64,000 nucleotides of DNA from assembly GCF_000425505.1 (NCBI RefSeq), contig NZ_AUDO01000007.1, positions 1-64,000 on the forward strand, read 5' to 3'. Each line of letters starts with the position of its first letter. Within the stretch, counting starts at the first letter, position 1. The notes under the pieces are model-generated. The model saw only the letters and a program-made list of their open reading frames with translations, had not been told where the DNA came from and did no database searches. Shown one piece after another: positions 8,663-16,415 of this stretch. This stretch comes from Flavobacterium frigidarium DSM 17623. Lineage in GTDB: Bacteria; Bacteroidota; Bacteroidia; Flavobacteriales; Flavobacteriaceae. The position numbers and the translations under genes were made by a program.

Positions 8663-9496
8663 ATGAAAATTAGAATATTTACAACAGCACTTATTGGACT
8701 TAGCATTATCTCTTGCAAAAATGACAAGAGCATGAATACTGCAGAAACTAGTACAGATACCATAACTGCAACGGTGCCAAAATTTGAAAATAAAGGGCAT
8801 GAATTAGTTTATAATATGGTTCAAAAAGTAGGTGACTTGCGTAAATTATATGATAAAAAAGATGTTGTCTACACCTATACTTACCAAACGCCTGATGGTA
8901 AAACAGATGTTACTACGGAGAAATATATTTTTGATGGCGAACTTTCATACGGGGTTTATAAAAAACATGAGCGCACGCTACCTGAATCAAGCGGTGTAAT
9001 TGAGCAAGGGTACGACGGGAAGGAATACTGGTTAAAAAATGACGGAAAAAGTATCGAAGATGAAAAGCTTTTAAAGATGGTGGCTTTTAACAGACCTACG
9101 AATTTTTACTGGTTTGCCATGATGCAAAAATTAATGGATGATGGTGTAAATTATGAATATTTGAATGAGAAAAATATAGGCGACGCAACTTATGATGTAG
9201 TTAAAGTCACATTTGATAGTCTTGATAATTCACCTAAAGATATTTACCAATTGTATATTAACAAGAGTACTGGATTAGTTGATCAGTTCTTGTTTACCGT
9301 AATGGATTTTGATAAAGCAGACCCGTTATTAATGCAGTTAGAATATGAAACAATTGACGGTTTAATGATTCCTACAAAGCGCAAATACAAAGCTTCTAAT
9401 TGGGATGCTGAGGTTACAAACGAACCTTGGATCAATGTAAACTGGACAGATATCAAATTCAACAACGGATTAAAAGCTGCTGATTTTAAAAAATAA
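8663..9496 (+). CDS. DUF6503-type lipoprotein (LolA-like fold likely)
   Basis: A 277-residue lipoprotein. A short signal peptide ends in GLSIISC, predicting a lipidated Cys near residue 18. The body resembles the DUF6503 family of Flavobacteria: KYIFDGELSYGVYKKHERTLPE, then IEQGYDGKEYWLKNDGK, then FNRPTNFYWFAMMQKLMDDGV, and a final LEYETIDGLMIPTKRKYK. The repeated beta-strand pattern with a late 'DGLMIPTK' segment is shared with LolA/LolB-like lipoprotein-binding folds, so binding of a hydrophobic ligand at the envelope is a reasonable guess, not shown. It is a single-gene unit with its own promoter and strong terminator. Confidence 0.75.
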   Translation: MKIRIFTTALIGLSIISCKNDKSMNTAETSTDTITATVPKFENKGHELVYNMVQKVGDLRKLYDKKDVVYTYTYQTPDGKTDVTTEKYIFDGELSYGVYKKHERTLPESSGVIEQGYDGKEYWLKNDGKSIEDEKLLKMVAFNRPTNFYWFAMMQKLMDDGVNYEYLNEKNIGDATYDVVKVTFDSLDNSPKDIYQLYINKSTGLVDQFLFTVMDFDKADPLLMQLEYETIDGLMIPTKRKYKASNWDAEVTNEPWINVNWTDIKFNNGLKAADFKK

Positions 9497-9519
9497 ATTC
9501 AGAATAAATTTTAATATAG

Positions 9520-9566
9520 AGAAACCCAGCATAGCGCTATAGAACGCTACTGCTGGGTTTCTTGTT
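9520..9566 (+). terminator. Strong terminator after the DUF6503 gene
   Basis: AGAAACCCAGCA (9520-9531) pairs perfectly with TGCTGGGTTTCT (9551-9562), and an inner TAGCG/CGCTA stem extends it past one bulged base. The remaining gap to poxB (9567-9930) is AT-rich. It holds an isolated -7-like TAAATTTG at 9805-9812 but no gene. Confidence 0.85.
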
Positions 9567-9930
9567 TACAGAGGTGTCACACTATTATTAATACTTATTT
9601 GTTAAAAAACAGCACTGTGGGGAAATCATAGAACGCTCTAGTTTTTTAGCAATTTAAATGATTAACATTTCATTGTGCTTTTTAAATTCGATAACTAACA
9701 CATAATTCATAACTTAGCTAGACAAACATATGAATTCATCGTAAACATTTCGTAGTAAACAGATTAACTTATTTTAGAATTAATTAAATCTGTTATATAG
9801 CTTATAAATTTGTTTTTTATCGAAAGATTAAATCGCGAATAAAAATAGCGACTGTAGATGAGTCCTAAATACTTGTTTGTTTCTGAAAAAAGTCTAAAAA
9901 AGTGTTGTCACACTTACAAAATTTAAAATT

Positions 9931-11667
9931 ATGTCAAAAAAAGTAGCCGATCAAATAGTAGAAATGCTAGTAAGTAATAACGTAAAAAGAATCTATGCTG
10001 TTACAGGTGATAGTTTGAACGAGTTGAATGATGCTGTAAGGAGAAGCGGAAAAATAGATTGGATTCACGTGCGTCACGAAGAAGTAGGTGCTTATGCAGC
10101 TGCTGCTGAGGCAGAACTAGACGGTCTAGCTTGTTGCGCAGGAAGTAGCGGACCCGGACACGTGCATTTAATCAATGGTTTGTATGATGCAAACCGTTCA
10201 GGAGTGCCTATGATTGCGATTGCCTCTACGATTAATACACCCGAATTTGGAGTCGATTATTTTCAATCGACAAATACCTATAAGTTATTTGATGACTGTA
10301 GTGTTTATAACGAAATTGCTACCACTCCCAACCAAGTTCCTAGAATGTTACAGGCAGCAATGCAAAATGCCATTCATAAAAAAGGTGTTGCTGTTTTTGG
10401 GTTACCAGGAGATGTATCTTCAATGCAAGCGGTAGAAAGTACAACGGCTATGTATAATTTTCATTCTCAAACAGTGAATAGGCCTGCAGATGAAGATTTG
10501 CAAGCCCTAGCCGATTTGGTCAATAAACATCCTAAGATTTCTATTTTTTGCGGAATTGGAGCTGGCGAAGCCCATGAAGATATTTTAAAATTAGCCTCTC
10601 TACTTAAAGCGCCTATTGGATACTCTTTTAGAGGTAAAATGAGCATGCAATATAATAATCCTTATGAGGTTGGAATGACCGGACTACTAGGCGTACCATC
10701 GGCGTATCATGCTATGCACGAATCTGATGTGGTGATTTTATTGGGAACCGATTTCCCGTACGAACATTTTATGCCAGTAGATAATAAAATAGTTCAGGTC
10801 GATGAAAAGCCTGAGCGATTGGGCAGAAGAGCGAAACTCGAAATGGGTTTAGCAGGTAAAATTGGAGATACAGTGGCGGCACTTTTACCATTAATAAAAA
10901 ATAAAGAAGATGATAGTTTCTTAAAAGCACAACTAGAATTTTATGAAAAAGTAAAAGAAAATTTAAATGTGTACGTGAAGGACTCCGGTTCTCACGATCA
11001 TATTAGCCCAGAATATGTCGCTTCTACCATTAATAAAATGGCACACAATGACACCATTTTCACTGTCGATACAGGTATGTGCTGTGTCTGGGGAGCACGT
11101 TATATAGAAGGAACTGGAAAACGAAAAATGCTAGGATCGTTTAACCACGGCTCTATGGCGAATGCAATGCCCATGGCGATAGGTGCGCAACTAGCTTACC
11201 CAGACAGACAAGTAATTGCATTTTGTGGAGATGGAGGATTATCAATGTTACTAGGAGATCTTGCTACTATAAAACAGTATAACTTACCTATTAAATTAAT
11301 CGTTTTCAATAATAGATCACTGGGTATGGTACAATTGGAGATGCAAGTAGAAGGTTTACCTAATAATGAAACTGATATGGTAAATCCTGATTTTGCTATG
11401 GTTGCTCAAGCAATGGGATTCAAAGGAATTACCGTTACTGATCCTGCAAAGGTAGAAAATGCATTAGAGGAAGCTTTTATTCACGATGGCCCTGTTTTGG
11501 TTAGTGTATTTACTAATCCGCAAGCCTTGGCGATGCCACCTAAAATGGAATTTGACCAGATGAAAGGATATGCACTTTCTATTAGTAAAATGATTCTAGG
11601 TGGACGAATGGACGAAGTGCTCGAAATGGTAAAAACTAATTACAAACACATGAAAGAGGTTTTATAA
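9931..11667 (+). CDS. poxB: Pyruvate:quinone oxidoreductase (pyruvate oxidase)
   Basis: Decarboxylates pyruvate to acetate and CO2 and passes electrons to the membrane quinone pool, here presumably menaquinone. The 578-residue protein follows E. coli PoxB from end to end. It has the TPP-activating Glu in WIHVRHEEVGAYAAAAEAE (E50), GSSGPGHVHLINGLYDA, the FAD-domain stretch GMTGLLGVPSAYHAMH, and the TPP motif CGDGGLSMLLGDLATIK from about residue 432. It also has a C-terminal KGYALSISKMILGGRMDEVL resembling the lipid-activated membrane-binding peptide of PoxB. It stands alone, separated from neighbours by terminators. Acetolactate synthase is less likely because of the PoxB-like C-terminus. Confidence 0.92.
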   Translation: MSKKVADQIVEMLVSNNVKRIYAVTGDSLNELNDAVRRSGKIDWIHVRHEEVGAYAAAAEAELDGLACCAGSSGPGHVHLINGLYDANRSGVPMIAIASTINTPEFGVDYFQSTNTYKLFDDCSVYNEIATTPNQVPRMLQAAMQNAIHKKGVAVFGLPGDVSSMQAVESTTAMYNFHSQTVNRPADEDLQALADLVNKHPKISIFCGIGAGEAHEDILKLASLLKAPIGYSFRGKMSMQYNNPYEVGMTGLLGVPSAYHAMHESDVVILLGTDFPYEHFMPVDNKIVQVDEKPERLGRRAKLEMGLAGKIGDTVAALLPLIKNKEDDSFLKAQLEFYEKVKENLNVYVKDSGSHDHISPEYVASTINKMAHNDTIFTVDTGMCCVWGARYIEGTGKRKMLGSFNHGSMANAMPMAIGAQLAYPDRQVIAFCGDGGLSMLLGDLATIKQYNLPIKLIVFNNRSLGMVQLEMQVEGLPNNETDMVNPDFAMVAQAMGFKGITVTDPAKVENALEEAFIHDGPVLVSVFTNPQALAMPPKMEFDQMKGYALSISKMILGGRMDEVLEMVKTNYKHMKEVL

Positions 11668-11685
11668 TTTTCGAAAAAAAATAAT

Positions 11686-11727
11686 GAAGAGCAATGGCAT
11701 TTTCCTGGAGAGTGTCATTGCTTCTTT
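11686..11727. terminator. Terminator between convergent genes
   Basis: GCAATGGCA (11691-11699) pairs with TGTCATTGC (11713-11721), with A-rich and T-rich flanks on the two sides, so it can serve poxB and the opposing gene. Confidence 0.7.
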
Positions 11728-11735
11728 ATTTAGAA

Positions 11736-12236
11736 TTAGCTACCAAAAAAGTAAAAAAGTTGAACAACAATTAAAATTGCAAAAATTGCTGTGATGGTTT
11801 TCTGCCAAAATAAATTAGCTATAAACAAACCTACGATTAACAGTAATGGTTCGCTGGTATTTCCTTGAATAGTACCTTTTCGAAAAGAACCACTGTAAGC
11901 AATCTTGATTCCGGACTCATTTGTGACTTGCCAATTGTCGCGCATTTTATCTGTATATTCAAAGGTGTAAGAATCTCCTTGAAATGAGATCGCAGCTTTA
12001 GTCAAGCTGTCGTAATAAATAATGTTTCCTATTTCTGTATCACTTTCCACATCAAACATCTTCGTCTCACGACTCCAGAAACCGTTTGTGATAAAACTGA
12101 AATTCCTGTTTTTTAACCTGCTTTTTGCAAGCAAAGAGGACATGTTGTGACTTAGATAGCCTACATCTTGGTGGTTTGAAAAAAGCTTGTATTGGCTAGA
12201 AAAAATACTTTTCTGCCATTTTATATTTGTTTGCAT
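11736..12236 (-). CDS. Hypothetical protein with C-terminal membrane segments
   Basis: A 166-residue protein not confidently recognised. Residues about 1-120 alternate short polar and hydrophobic segments typical of an all-beta domain (FSFITNGFWSRETKMFDVES, EIGNIIYYDSLTKAAISF). Residues about 128-163 form one or two hydrophobic helices (LLLIVGLFIANLFWQKTITA, FAILIVVQLFYFF). The beta domain resembles the tubby/LURP-one-like fold found in membrane-attached proteins, but that is a weak impression. It converges with poxB and is followed upstream by a 333-base gap (12237-12569) holding no recognisable gene. Confidence 0.55.
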   Translation of the reverse strand: MQTNIKWQKSIFSSQYKLFSNHQDVGYLSHNMSSLLAKSRLKNRNFSFITNGFWSRETKMFDVESDTEIGNIIYYDSLTKAAISFQGDSYTFEYTDKMRDNWQVTNESGIKIAYSGSFRKGTIQGNTSEPLLLIVGLFIANLFWQKTITAIFAILIVVQLFYFFGS

Positions 12237-12569
12237 AATTAGTGGTCTATCTCAAATGGAATGATAAGCGTCTAATATTTAAACAATTACCCTTTTATAT
12301 TATTTAATTGAAATTTTGAATCCTTATTTTCAAAGCTTTTTAATTTGCTATTGTTGTATAAAAATGCTATAATAAGGAAGAATAAGACTGCAATTTAGAA
12401 AATTAAAAAAAAGGATCTGTCAAAGTTTTTGAAAAAAGAATTACTTTAGTATCCTGGATGTAACTTTAAATATTTGGTGCTTTTAAAATTCTTTTTGATG
12501 TACTACACGACGGCGCGGTTGGCGTGATTATTAAATTACTCCACTATTAATGATTAAAATAAATAAAAA

Positions 12570-13298
12570 ATGAGATTAGAAGATTTTGACAATGATGAGG
12601 ATAAAATAATCCAAGACAGATTAAAGCAGAAAACTTGGAATGAAATAAGAACAAATGACAGTTGGGCCATATTTAAAATCATGGCAGAATTTGTGAATGG
12701 ATATGAGACAATGGGACGTATTGGTCCTTGTGTATCTATTTTTGGATCAGCGCGCACAAAACCCGATCATGAAAACTACCTACTTGCTGAAAAAATCGCT
12801 TACAAAATCAGTAAAGCGGGATACGGAGTCATTACTGGAGGTGGACCTGGAATAATGGAAGCCGGAAATAAAGGAGCGCACCTAGGTGGCGGTACTTCGG
12901 TAGGTTTAAACATTGTTTTGCCATTCGAACAACATTTCAACCCATATATTGACACAGATAAAAACTTGAATTTTGATTATTTCTTTGTTCGAAAAGTAAT
13001 GTTTGTGAAATACTCACAAGGTTTTGTAGTTATGCCAGGAGGTTTTGGTACAATGGATGAACTCTTTGAAGCAATGACATTAATTCAAACGAAAAAGATA
13101 GCTAAGTTCCCTATTATATTAGTAGGATCTAGCTTTTGGTCAGGATTAATGGACTGGGTTAAAACGGTATTAATTGAACGTTTTGAAACCGTAAGTCCTG
13201 ACGATTTAAAATTAATCAAGATAGTTGACACCGAGGACGAAGTAGTTACCGTTCTTGATAATTTCTATAAGAAATACAATTTGAAACCAAACTTTTAA
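12570..13298 (+). CDS. LOG-family protein (TIGR00730 Rossmann fold nucleotide hydrolase)
   Basis: A 242-residue member of the LOG / 'lysine decarboxylase-like' family. Characterised members hydrolyse nucleoside monophosphates, for example releasing cytokinin bases or ribose 5-phosphate from AMP. It carries the nucleotide-binding SIFGSAR start, GGGPGIMEAGNKGA, and the catalytic PGGFGTMDELFEAMTLIQT, where the PGGxGTxxE Glu and an Arg are catalytic. No decarboxylase chemistry is expected despite the old name. An N-terminal extension of about 50 residues precedes the core. It is flanked by a 333-base gap upstream and a terminator downstream, so it is probably monocistronic. Confidence 0.9.
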   Translation: MRLEDFDNDEDKIIQDRLKQKTWNEIRTNDSWAIFKIMAEFVNGYETMGRIGPCVSIFGSARTKPDHENYLLAEKIAYKISKAGYGVITGGGPGIMEAGNKGAHLGGGTSVGLNIVLPFEQHFNPYIDTDKNLNFDYFFVRKVMFVKYSQGFVVMPGGFGTMDELFEAMTLIQTKKIAKFPIILVGSSFWSGLMDWVKTVLIERFETVSPDDLKLIKIVDTEDEVVTVLDNFYKKYNLKPNF

Positions 13299-13303
13299 CC
13301 ACC

Positions 13304-13338
13304 AAGCTGTTTTTTAATTAAAACAGCTTTTTTTTTGT
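13304..13338 (+). terminator. Terminator after the LOG-family gene
   Basis: AAGCTGTTTT (13304-13313) pairs perfectly with AAAACAGCTT (13320-13329), followed by a T run. Confidence 0.85.
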
Positions 13339-13400
13339 TTAAATTTCAATAATTCCCTTAATAACTGTATCTTAGAAAAGCATTTTAAAACTAGCCCTGT

Positions 13401-16229
13401 TTGAAATATCTTTACTTTTATCTTAATATTTTAGCGCTATTGCTGCTACCGATTCACCTTACTGCACAACATCAATCTTCGATAGTTGCTCAAGTTGATA
13501 TGGAGCAAAAGATAATTAAGGTCGAACAAGAATTAATCTACAATAATGAATCAGCTATGGCTATTGATTTATTAGTTTTGAACGACTGGAACAATGCCTA
13601 CTCCTCTAATGACACGCCGCTAGCCAAACGATTTTCTGACGAATTCTATAGAGGATTTCATCTAGCGAACAATGAAGAGCGCGGTTCTACCACGTTATTT
13701 TCTATTACTGATGACACTAGCTCTGTAGTGCAATGGCGCCGTCCCGCTGCTCAACCAGATTTAATATATGTTGATTTAAAAAAAGCAATCGAACCCCACC
13801 AAAAATTAAAACTTAAACTGATATATGAGGTGAAAATTCCGAGTGCTGCTTTTACGAAGTACGGTTATACCGAAGAAAATGGTATGATCCTAAAGAACTG
13901 GTACCTTACTCCTGCCCGATTCAAGAACAATCATTTTGTAACCTACAGCAATGAAAACTTAGATGACATAGCAAATGCCATTAGTGATTTTTCAATCTTA
14001 TTGAAAATCCCTAACAATCAAACGGTGACTACGGATTTAAATATGATGCTACTTTCTACAGAAGCCGCCATGAAAATATATTCGTTATCAGCCAAAAATA
14101 TTTTAAATTTCAATTTACTGTTAAGTCCGGAAACTCGTTTTGATAGTTATGAGGTACAAAACCAAGAGATTCTCACTGATTTGAAAGAAGATAAATTAAC
14201 TAAAATTGAGCAAGAAAAACTTATTGCAGGCATTGTGAGTTTTGTTGCAAATGAGATTGGCCGCTACCCTCATCAAAAAATCGTGATCACTCAGGTTGAC
14301 TACGACCGCAACCCTTTTTATGGATTGAACCAATTACCCGCTTTTATCAGTCCGTTTTCAGATGCATTTACTTATGAGTTGCGCTTTTTAAAAAGCTATT
14401 TAAATGCTTATTTAAAAAATAGTCTGCAATTAGACAACCGCAAAGAAAGTTGGATTTATGATGGGATTCAGGTTTATACGATGATGAAGTACATCGAGAC
14501 AGTGCACCCCAACAGTAAAATGTTAGGAAGTACTTCTAAGTTTAAACTCTTAAAAAGTTACAATCTTACTAACTTGGACTTTAACGAACAATATAGTTAC
14601 TTCTATATGTTAATGGCTAGAAAAAATCTAGATCAGCCGCTGGAAAATACTAAGAGTTCGCTAATAAAATTTAATGAGCAAATCGCTAGTAAGTATCGTG
14701 CAGGACTGAGCTTGCGTTTTTTGAATAACTATTTAGAAAAGAATATTGTTGCAAAAAGCATACAAGAATTTTACAGCGCCAATTTAAAAGAACAACAAAG
14801 CGCAGCCACATTTGAAGCAATTTTAAAATCCCAAAGTGATAAAAATATAGATTGGTTTTTTAAAACGATTATTCGATCAAGAGATTTAGTAGATTATAAA
14901 TTTGGATCCGCGTCAAAAACTACTGATAGTGTATCATTTACCATTAAAAATCGCACGGCAGTAGCAGTACCCATTCCGTTGTATGGGCTAAAAAACAATA
15001 AAGTAGTTTTTAAAGAATGGCTGGAACCCATAAATACAGATAGTGTGTTTACGGTTGCCAGACGAACAGCTGACAAATTAGTATTGAATTATAAAAATGA
15101 AGTACCAGAGTACAATTTGAGAAACAACTGGAAATCGCTAAATGGCTTCTTTCCTAACAACAGACCGATCAAATTTGTTTTTATGAAAGATCTCGAAGAT
15201 CCTTATTACAATCAAGTTTTGTATGTTCCTACAATTAGCTATAATCTCTACGACGGTTTGACTCCAGGCTTGCGTTTGCACAACAAAACTATATTAGAAA
15301 AACCTTTTACATTTGATGTTAATCCATCTTATTCAACAAAAGCAAAAACAATTTCAGGTTCGGGATCTATTGTGGTGAATCAAAATTACCGCAACAGCAA
15401 TCTTTTCAATGTACGCTATTCGTTGAGTGGGTCCTACTTTCATTACGCTCCAGATGCTACTTATTTAAAAATAAATCCTACCGTATTGCTGCGCTTTCGC
15501 GAAGACGACTACCGAGACAATAAAAAGCAGGGCGTAGTTTTAAGACAAGTAATTGTCAACAAAGAGCAAAGTGCCATCGTTAGCAATCAAATTGCTGAAA
15601 ACTATTCTGTTTTTAATGCGCGTTATTTTAATAGCCGAACAGAGATTATAAACCATGTAAGTTTGTCAACTGACTTACAGCTAGCTGGTAAATTTGGTAA
15701 ACTTGCCGCTGAGGTTGAATATAGAAAATTATTCGAAAACAACCATCAAATCAATTTGCGCTTCTATGCAGGGAAATTTTTGTATAATCGAACAAATTCT
15801 GATTATTATAGCTTTGCCTTAGACCGCCCTACTGACTATTTATTTGATTACAATTATTACGGTAGATCAGAAGACAGTGGGTTTTTCAGTCAGCAGCTAA
15901 TTGTTGCAGAGGGTGGTTTTAAATCTAAACTTAATGCTCCATTCGCCAATGATTGGATTACTAGCATTAATGGAAGTTATAACCTGTTTAATTGGTTCGA
16001 AATCTACGCAGATGCTGCTATTGTGAAAAATAAAAAATTTGAAGAACGCTTTTTATACGATAGTGGGATACGATTGAATTTTGTTCCCGATTATTTTGAA
16101 GTATATCTGCCTGTATATTCCTCAAATGGATGGGAAATAGGACAAAATAGATATAATGAAAAAATTAGATTTATAATTACATTATCTCCTAAAATACTTA
16201 TCAATTTATTTAATCGCAAATGGTTTTAA
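13401..16229 (+). CDS. M1-peptidase-like protein lacking the zinc site, with probable C-terminal beta-barrel
   Basis: A 942-residue exported protein. The start is TTG at 13401, because a TAG at 13392 closes the frame upstream; it begins a clear signal peptide (KYLYFYLNILALLLLPIHLTAQ). Residues about 25-250 look like the N-terminal beta domain of M1 aminopeptidases (YGYTEENGMILKNWYLTPA), and about 250-500 like the gluzincin catalytic domain. The zinc site is gone, however: at the HExxH position stands KSYLN, and the third ligand Glu is Asp in WIYDGIQVY. No HExxH occurs anywhere. Residues about 600-942 alternate like outer-membrane beta-strands and end in a terminal Phe. A non-catalytic surface protein is inferred. 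Confidence 0.7.
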   Translation: MKYLYFYLNILALLLLPIHLTAQHQSSIVAQVDMEQKIIKVEQELIYNNESAMAIDLLVLNDWNNAYSSNDTPLAKRFSDEFYRGFHLANNEERGSTTLFSITDDTSSVVQWRRPAAQPDLIYVDLKKAIEPHQKLKLKLIYEVKIPSAAFTKYGYTEENGMILKNWYLTPARFKNNHFVTYSNENLDDIANAISDFSILLKIPNNQTVTTDLNMMLLSTEAAMKIYSLSAKNILNFNLLLSPETRFDSYEVQNQEILTDLKEDKLTKIEQEKLIAGIVSFVANEIGRYPHQKIVITQVDYDRNPFYGLNQLPAFISPFSDAFTYELRFLKSYLNAYLKNSLQLDNRKESWIYDGIQVYTMMKYIETVHPNSKMLGSTSKFKLLKSYNLTNLDFNEQYSYFYMLMARKNLDQPLENTKSSLIKFNEQIASKYRAGLSLRFLNNYLEKNIVAKSIQEFYSANLKEQQSAATFEAILKSQSDKNIDWFFKTIIRSRDLVDYKFGSASKTTDSVSFTIKNRTAVAVPIPLYGLKNNKVVFKEWLEPINTDSVFTVARRTADKLVLNYKNEVPEYNLRNNWKSLNGFFPNNRPIKFVFMKDLEDPYYNQVLYVPTISYNLYDGLTPGLRLHNKTILEKPFTFDVNPSYSTKAKTISGSGSIVVNQNYRNSNLFNVRYSLSGSYFHYAPDATYLKINPTVLLRFREDDYRDNKKQGVVLRQVIVNKEQSAIVSNQIAENYSVFNARYFNSRTEIINHVSLSTDLQLAGKFGKLAAEVEYRKLFENNHQINLRFYAGKFLYNRTNSDYYSFALDRPTDYLFDYNYYGRSEDSGFFSQQLIVAEGGFKSKLNAPFANDWITSINGSYNLFNWFEIYADAAIVKNKKFEERFLYDSGIRLNFVPDYFEVYLPVYSSNGWEIGQNRYNEKIRFIITLSPKILINLFNRKWF

Positions 16230-16382
16230 ATCCATTAATATGACGCAATAATTTTAGATAATAACCAATAATAAGCAGTTAAAATTACACATTAAACAAA
16301 AAATGATATTTATACTGAAAATTATCTAGTATTATTATATTTTATTTTGTCGTTTGAATTATGAAAATAGCTACTTTTTAAG

Positions 16383-16390
16383 TAAATTTG
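16383..16390 (+). promoter_or_regulatory. -7 promoter element of the E1 dehydrogenase gene
   Basis: TAAATTTG lies 25 bases before the ATG at 16416 and matches TAnnTTTG. The nearest upstream TTG is about 26 bases away, longer than usual. Confidence 0.5.
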
Positions 16391-16415
16391 CACCTTAAAG
16401 TTATACTACTTAATT

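Noticed and set aside
12570..13298. Annotation as lysine decarboxylase
   Set aside because: PGGFGTMDE marks the LOG nucleotide-hydrolase family; PLP-type decarboxylase motifs are absent.
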